In this document: piece by piece, positions 58,580 through 64,000 of the stretch
Layout: every line of letters begins with the position of its first letter
Position numbering within the stretch: position 1 is the first letter of the stretch
Source of the DNA: Gigantopelta aegis
Taxonomy: Eukaryota > Mollusca > Gastropoda > Neomphalida > Peltospiridae
Length of the DNA stretch: 64,000 nt
Reading direction: 5' to 3'
Assembly: GCF_016097555.1 (NCBI RefSeq)
Contig: NC_054706.1
Coordinates: forward strand, 53,333,793-53,397,792
The notes under the pieces: generated by a model
Databases searched by the model: none
Told to the model about the DNA's origin: nothing
What the model saw: the letters and a program-made list of their open reading frames with translations, nothing else
Translations under genes and position numbers: made by a program

Positions 58580-58684
58580 CGGTAATATTTTGAAAGAACA
58601 GGTGAGGTCGGCCGAGATGATCATGACGGCTGCTGCGTTATCAAACTCTCCACAGTAGTTCGGAGCACTGAACAGGGTCACCAA
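58580..58684 (-). CDS. PP1-type serine/threonine phosphatase, exon with SAPNYCGEF
   Basis: 35 codons, phase 0 at both ends, acceptor GTCTTGTAG and donor ACCG|GTCAGT. The peptide begins [20 protein letters not shown] and ends [18 protein letters not shown] holds the catalytic-site Tyr and the Cys that microcystin modifies in animal PP1. In the last beta strands PP1 usually reads GAMMSVDETLMCSFQILK; here the equivalent is [18 protein letters not shown]. The RVxF-groove positions Met283, Leu289, Cys291 and Phe293 are conserved despite the other changes. Immediately past the donor, the intron is a tandem triplication carrying SINE pieces. Confidence 0.94.
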
Positions 58685-58715
58685 CTACAAGACAAACAAA
58701 AACATACATAACAGT

Positions 58716-59048
58716 CAGGGATTTTAGAATGTTTATAAAATCCACCAGCCATGGGATCAGTGGTTTTTAACATTTACTAGCCACGATTAAAAGTTCACTA
58801 GCCCAACTTTACTTTAAGTTAATACAATTTTACTAAATAATAATAATAATTGGATATGTCACCCAAAGAGTGAAGAAGAACTTAAAAACACTAACATTAG
58901 GATATTCATATTTATAAAATAGACTTAATTGCAACATTTGACAAAACATTTTCACTAGCCGTCGGGCATGGCAATAGTAGATATTTACTAGCCCAACAAT
59001 GAATATCATTAGCCATGGGAGTGGGGCTACCATGATCTAGAAGCGCTG
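58716..59048. mobile_element. MITE with CAGGGCTTCTAGA ends, copy 3, in a PP1 intron
   Basis: Starts CAGGGATTTTAGAATG and ends ATCTAGAAGCGCTG. TAACAG occurs on both sides (allowing one slack base). It begins about 30 bases upstream of the acceptor for the PP1 exon at 58684. Confidence 0.75.
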
Positions 59049-59199
59049 ATAACAGCTAGTTGAAACAAACTAAATATTAAGTAGACGGTATGATAATTTT
59101 GAAAAACAACAGAGAAATTCAACAGCAGTTAAATTATAATGCTAATAAACAACAGCATAATATTACAAAAAACGACAACAAAACCCCACAGTAATAGAA

Positions 59200-59430
59200 C
59201 AGTAATGTAATCGTCTGGTTTTCTGCTAGACGGTAAAATGGGTATGGTGACATACCCAAACATTTTTGCAGATTTTGTTATGAAAGTTAACCTTTTGACA
59301 AAATTAATTACTCTTATCATTACTGTATGATTTTCTGAACCCTAACTACAAAAACTTAAGCCATTTTCTTTCCGGGGGAGGCCCCAGACTGGTTGCATTC
59401 AATTCCATAGCGCCATACCCAAAAATTTCT
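59200..59430. repeat. Inverted copy of the 90-320 repeat
   Basis: Contains AAAGTTAACCTTTTGACAAA and TAATTACTCTTATCATTACT, the reverse of the left-edge sequence. It lies in a PP1 intron. Confidence 0.7.
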
Positions 59431-59489
59431 TTCTGACAGAAACATTTTTTTTTCACCCGTTTTTAAATACATGGTCATACATCAATCTG

Positions 59490-60690
59490 ATTAAAATTAG
59501 CTCTACTGGTCTACCAGCAGATCTAACAGCATTGCGTGTACTCCCATGTCCAGGTGACATTTCATCTATAAATAACAATTTAAATATTGACCAATTATAC
59601 TTCGCCTTTTATAGCGTTATTCGGGAGCATACAAATTCTAAAAATATCGGGCGAGACTATTTATGCAATAAGCAAACTTGTTGGTCTCTTTTAACACTAA
59701 AAAACAGGGGAAAAGTGCAGTAATAAACTCTGGATTGTATACTAGTAGAAACAGATTTTATGGCTATACCATCACGGTTTTTTGTTTTCGTCTTGAAACA
59801 AATTTTATATAAAATCTTATATTGAAATTAGTTTCCAGCATACTTCGTAATTCATCCGAATTCATTTCGTATACCCTCGACATAATCCCGAATGTTTTCA
59901 AATTCTTTTCAAATCACTGGCATGATTTTGCAAGTAAGGTTTTGATTGGTCAAATGTAAGGTCAACTGGAGCTAATTTTAATTAGATTGGATCATACATG
60001 CTTTAAGGTGCAGTCTCAGAGTTGTACAATGGTCCCTGTATCAGACATACCTTTCTCTTTTGAAAAAATTGGTATCCATCTTCAACAACCTTAAAGAAAT
60101 GAAACCAAAAACTTCATAGGCCAAAATAATTTTCATCACATACAGGTAACTAAAAACAAGCCAAAAGCAAAATATTTCTTGTATTGTATTTTACAAGTTG
60201 CTAAAATATAAACCACTCTTCTTTAAGCCTATGACCCTTATGGGTGTATACTACCAAATCAAATTCCATAGATGACAATAGTAACATATGTTGCTAAAAC
60301 TCCTACCTGCAGCGTATCAATCGACATAAACGCCACGGATATAAATACTACCACCCCTCACCCTTAAAGTGAATCAGAAAAAATTGGGGGTCAAGCTGCT
60401 CGTTTCTGAGATAATGGGTAGCGTCAATGACTACCCAAGTTCTGCACATAATTCAAGTACTTTTTTTTACAGGTACCCCATACATGTTTCAAGCACAAGG
60501 CTACTTGACACATTGGTACTAGATGAAATAAAATTGCATATTTTTTTTACCCAGATGAAACTATTATTTTTTACAACCAACACACTCACATTTATAACCA
60601 ATCACAGGACTTGTGGTGTTCACTTCTCTATCAAAAGTTGGGTGCACCTCGAACTTTGACCCAGCCGGAAGTTATTTGGTTGAGTACTAA
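59490..60690. repeat. Dispersed repeat modules flanking the PP1 microexon
   Basis: ATTAGCTCTACTGGTCTACC near 59496, AAGTAAGGTTTTGATTGGTC near 59933 and AGCACAAGGCTACTTGACAC near 60491 match blocks at 24.05-25.07 kb. The middle block is reversed relative to that copy. The 39-nt exon lies between the middle and last blocks. Confidence 0.65.
60051..60089 (-). CDS. PP1-type serine/threonine phosphatase, 39-nt microexon
   Basis: A 13-codon exon in phase 0, read on the minus strand as VVEDGYQFFQKRK. Acceptor TTCTTTAAG, donor AAAG|GTATGT. It supplies exactly the residues missing between RAHQ (61493) and [14 protein letters not shown] (58684); mammalian PP1 has VVEDGYEFFAKRQ there. Tyr255, Phe257 and Arg261 (PP1 numbering) are all kept. 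The exon is short enough that automatic gene calling could easily skip it. Confidence 0.93.
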
Positions 60691-61492
60691 CTTATCAGAT
60701 GATTGTTTAACTAAGGCCCATGACTGCCTGTGTGTAAGTAACAAATTATTTCAATTTACTAGATAAACAAAGGAAATGGTTTATTTAACGATGCACTCTA
60801 GATAAACAAAATAGATTTCTAACAATGCTAAATCTAGCTGAAAAAGTTCAGAACAATGTTTCTTTGATGCTGTGAAATATGAAAAAAATATCAATAATAC
60901 TTCATAGGAAAAAACATGGAACAGAAACTGTACAGAAGGCATCATAGTTAAAGACTAAATGTTAATATTTATACTAGTATACAAGATTCATACACAATTT
61001 GGAATGCAAAATTCAAGCACTTTTTTCTTCCAACGTATTCAACTGGTAACACTTGATGTCATATATTTCTGTCAGTATTCTTAACAGCGTATCCAGCAAT
61101 GTTTTATATTTGTGACAAAATGACACCAAAAACTGTCAATAATACCAGTTGACAAATATTACTAGAAAATAAACTTGAGAAAGGTACATTTTTAGTATTA
61201 ATTAGTGGAAATGTGCAATTCAAGCACTTTTCAAGATGATTTTCTCAAATTCAAATTTTTATGGGTTTTGCCAAAATCAAGTGCTTTTCATTCTGACCAC
61301 TCGAATTCAAGCACTTTGCAAATCAGTATGATGCTTGGGCTGCGTTGAGCCAGACTGAGTGGAAAAATTGTCCGCTAGACTGGTTTATGCGCTTCACAGT
61401 AAACCAAATGGCCATGTTGGGATCCAGTCAAATAGTTCGTGAACGTTAGCAAAACGTTTGCTGACTGAACTTGGGGCTGGTGTATTCTGTAC

Positions 61493-61606
61493 CTGATGTG
61501 CTCGCACTATCAAACTGCAGTCAAACTTCTTCAGATGATCTTTCACAACATCACCTCCAAAGGTGTATGACACACCTCGGTCATTTTCACCCCAGCCAGT
61601 GATATC
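61493..61606 (-). CDS. PP1-type serine/threonine phosphatase, internal exon ([16 protein letters not shown])
   Basis: 38 codons, phase 0 at both ends, acceptor TTTGTAG and donor CAG|GTACAG. Motifs in order: [20 protein letters not shown], then [20 protein letters not shown] carries the active-site Arg that contacts phosphate, and the His of RAHQ is a metal ligand (His248 in mammalian PP1). The outer helix [15 protein letters not shown] differs from the very conserved VVAKFLHKHDLDLIC of animal PP1, so this is not a standard alpha, beta or gamma isoform. Confidence 0.93.
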
Positions 61607-62181
61607 CTACAAATAAATTTTCATCATTACAAATCGTCGCAACCTTAAACAAAGGTCAGTATTCAATTTGATATTTTATGTGTGTTTGAACGAGGCTAAA
61701 AGAAATACTAAAGCAGGTTTCTCCATGACAATGAGCAGTTGCTCACCCTAACCTTAAGCTCACCGAAAGATGAAAAGTGGCGTGTTGTTATGATGGGTTT
61801 TTTTTTTTTTTTTAATGTGTGGAACTGCAGCATGCTCTCTTTATTTCAAATCTCTTGCCTGGAATTATTATTTCTCTAGCTATTTTCAAATGTAGACGCA
61901 ATCTAGAATTTTTTTGATAAAAACTAACAAAAAATATCTCCACATTTATGGTGGTGAGAAAAAACGTATCTCTGATAAAAAATAAATAGTTCATTAACTT
62001 TTACAGAATAACAATAAACTGACATTGATCTCACTGTAAAACATTCATACTTAATTTTTATTATATGAATCCTGTTTATGTCACAGAAACAAAACAGTAC
62101 AGATTATATTTGTCTAACAATATGGCTATGCAAGCAGCCAAAATGAAAACAATTTTTAAATATATAAATAAAATTGTAAAC

Positions 62182-62259
62182 CTCATCTGGATCAGACCAC
62201 AGAAGATCACAGACCAAACCATGGTCAGGAACATCCATCGGTCTTTCTATATCCCGGAT
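62182..62259 (-). CDS. PP1-type serine/threonine phosphatase, internal exon
   Basis: 26 codons, phase 0 at both ends, between acceptor AAACTCAG and donor GAG|GTTTAC. The peptide runs [14 protein letters not shown] then [12 protein letters not shown]. In PP1 the equivalent is IRRIMRPTDVPDQG then [12 protein letters not shown], so the acidic LLWSDPD core near the substrate groove is unchanged while flanking positions differ (DIE for RIM). This is the expected next segment after the HGG exon at 63155-63085. Confidence 0.93.
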
Positions 62260-63084
62260 CTGAGTTTGGGGGAGGAAAGCAAAAAATATCAAATAAAATC
62301 ATTAAAACATGTTCCTGAATTCAAACCTATCACATATATGTACACAAAAACTTTCAATTCATTCCTACTGGGCAAACACTACTAGGACAAATACCAAACA
62401 TTTTAAGGAAAGCTTAATATTAAATTTAATACTGAAAATTAACTAGATTAAAAATATATAATTCTTGAGAATACAACCTAGCATTAAGTGGTTAAGATAA
62501 GCAACTTCCTAAGTAATGTATAATGCAATCTGTAAAATGTAGTCAAATTTTGTTCAGTATCGCATTGCGATTTGCTACGCAAGTTTCAGAGATTGCTACA
62601 CAATTAAAAAAATTTAAACAGTAGTTGCTAATCTATTTTTAATTGACTTGATTCATGATTCATGATTTTGAAAATAAAATGCTCCCCCGAGTCAGTTTGA
62701 AAATTTATCAGCTGCTGGCTAATTTTGATAAGCCTGACCCCAGTCTTATAAAACGTTTATAGAGTCTTAGACTGAAAACTTTAATAGTCTTTTTGATTTT
62801 AATATGATGACACTACCATACAGATTTCATGTGTATGAAATAGTTACAGATTTGAGTCGAGACTAAATTTTATAAGCACAAGCCTTGTTATTCAGACAAA
62901 CAGCATTCATAGGTTATAGCTGAAATTTATGAAATTGATTAAATTATTTCAAGGAATCTAAATATGGATAATGGTTCTACATCATATAAGAAAGATAATG
63001 TTCCCAAACAGGGTGAACTCTAATTAAGACCTTTACCATGAAACATGAACGAGAATAGAAATCAATCTAAAAGCTAGTGTGTAC

Positions 63085-63155
63085 CTGATCGAGATCAGTG
63101 AGATCAGGAGAAAGTCCACCGTGCATACAGAAAATCTGGTTCTCCACTAGAGCAG
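63085..63155 (-). CDS. PP1-type serine/threonine phosphatase, internal exon (metal-site His)
   Basis: 71 bases between acceptor TTCCTTTCAG and donor CAG|GTACAC; it enters in phase 1 and leaves in phase 0. It encodes [23 protein letters not shown], the segment that in PP1 reads [12 protein letters not shown]. The His of the HGG motif is the catalytic metal ligand. The Ile before it (PP1 numbering 169), which lines the docking groove for RVxF regulators, is also kept. Earlier exons, with the GDxHG and GDxVDRG motifs, lie beyond the right edge of the window. A 30-bp minisatellite fills the intron immediately upstream. Confidence 0.9.
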
Positions 63156-63179
63156 CTGAAAGGAAGCAATTCATTAATA

Positions 63180-64000
63180 ATTAAAATAAGCGTCTGGAAT
63201 ATAATATGAGGTAAAATAGGTGTCTGGAATATAATATGAGGTAAAATAGGCATCTGGAATACAATACGAGGTAAAATAGGCATCTGGAATATAATATGAG
63301 GTAAAATAGGCGTCTGGAATATAATATGAGGTAAAATAGGTGTCTGGAATATAATATGAGGTAAAATAAGCGTCTGGAATATAATATGAGGTAAAATATG
63401 TGTCTGGAATACAATACGAAGTAACATAGGCATCTGGAATATAATATGAGGTAAAATAGGCATCTGGAATACAATACGGGGTAAAATAGGTGTCTGGAAT
63501 ACAATATGAGGTAAAACAGGGGTCTGAAATATAATATGAGGTAAAATAGGCATCTGGAATACAATACGCGATAAAATAGGTGTCTAGAATACAATAAGAG
63601 GTAAAATAGGCTTCTGGAATACAATACGAGGTAAAGTAGGGGTCTGGAATATAATACGAGGTAAACTAGGCGTCTGGACTATAATATGAGGTCAAATAGG
63701 CTTCTGGACTACAATATGAGGTAAAATAGGCGTCTGGAATATAATATGAGGTAAAATAGGCATCTGGAATATAATATGAGGTAAAATAGGCGTCTGGAAT
63801 ATATGAGGTAAAATAGGCATCTGGAATACAATCTAAGGTAAAATAGGCATCTGGAATACAATCCGAGGTAAAATAGGCTCCTGGAATACAATACGAGGTA
63901 AAATAGGCATCTGGAATACAATACAAGGTAAAATAGGCATCTGGACTATAATATGAGGTAAAATAAGCATCTGGACTATAATATGAGGTAAAATAGGTGC
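63180..64000. repeat. 30-bp minisatellite, about 27 copies, continuing past the right edge
   Basis: Unit GTAAAATAGGCATCTGGAAT followed by ATAATATGAG, 30 bp, with CAT/CGT/TGT and ATAATATG/ACAATACG alternations. One copy is shortened near 63800. Because 30 is a multiple of three, long open frames on the minus strand (10-residue period) are produced by chance; they are intronic. The array starts about 30 bases from the acceptor of the PP1 exon at 63155. Confidence 0.96.

Noticed and set aside
63104..63926. Long minus-strand open frames encoding 10-residue repeats (such as PILPHIIFQT)
   Set aside because: They are produced by the 30-bp minisatellite, whose unit is a multiple of three, and lie mostly in a PP1 intron; two frames are open at once, which indicates chance.

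Overview
The window looks like a repeat-rich animal genome, most likely a mollusc and perhaps a gastropod. The host genes are split by short exons and long AT-rich introns. The non-coding DNA is full of tRNA-headed SINEs, small inverted-repeat transposons, Tc1-like transposons and minisatellites. The TTAGGG-type telomere-like tract fits metazoa. The mollusc assignment rests on the general look of the SINEs and is inference.

Three host genes can be supported, all only partly or just fully inside the window. (1) A USP31/USP43-like ubiquitin protease on the minus strand: exon 1 at 33332-32427 carries the start codon and catalytic Cys box, and exon 2 at 1199-879 carries the first half of the zinc ribbon. 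They are separated by a 31.2 kb intron that fills the left half of the window, and the rest of the gene lies left of base 1. (2) An O6-methylguanine-DNA methyltransferase (MGMT) on the plus strand, with three coding exons between 40.6 and 43.8 kb. (3) A divergent PP1-type serine/threonine phosphatase on the minus strand, with six 3' exons between 63155 and 56577, including a 39-nt microexon; its 5' exons lie beyond the right edge.

Layout: 1-33 kb is USP intron 1 and exon 1, holding one Tc1-like copy at 2.7-4.3 kb, a pair of related Tc1-like copies at 10.2-13.9 kb, a Crypton-like fragment at 14.4-15.5 kb, and a 37-copy minisatellite at 18-20 kb. At 33.3-40.6 kb, between the divergent USP and MGMT genes, lie a solo LTR with target duplication, a TTAA-flanked MITE, a foldback-like element, a 92-bp palindromic element with a 9-bp target duplication, and a telomere-like tract enclosed by an inverted repeat. 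MGMT follows. The AT-rich stretch at 44-56.5 kb holds SINEs, a MITE and microsatellites but no gene I can recognise. PP1 occupies 56.6 kb to the right edge, where a 30-bp minisatellite begins about 30 bases from a splice acceptor.

SINE names used below. S1: head with A box like TAGCCCAGTGGTAAAGCG and B box like GGGATCGATCCC, tail ending TTAAATAAAACATTTCCTTCC-like. S2: the same or a related head and middle, but a tail ending ATTAAACAAAACAAAC. S3: a head with CGTCGTGGTTA-type A box and GGTACTGGGTT-type B box. The three genes have no evident functional link. The most striking theme is that repeats sit directly on splice sites: an S1 tail at the MGMT exon-2 acceptor, a minisatellite at a PP1 acceptor, and a tandem triplication that begins inside a PP1 donor.
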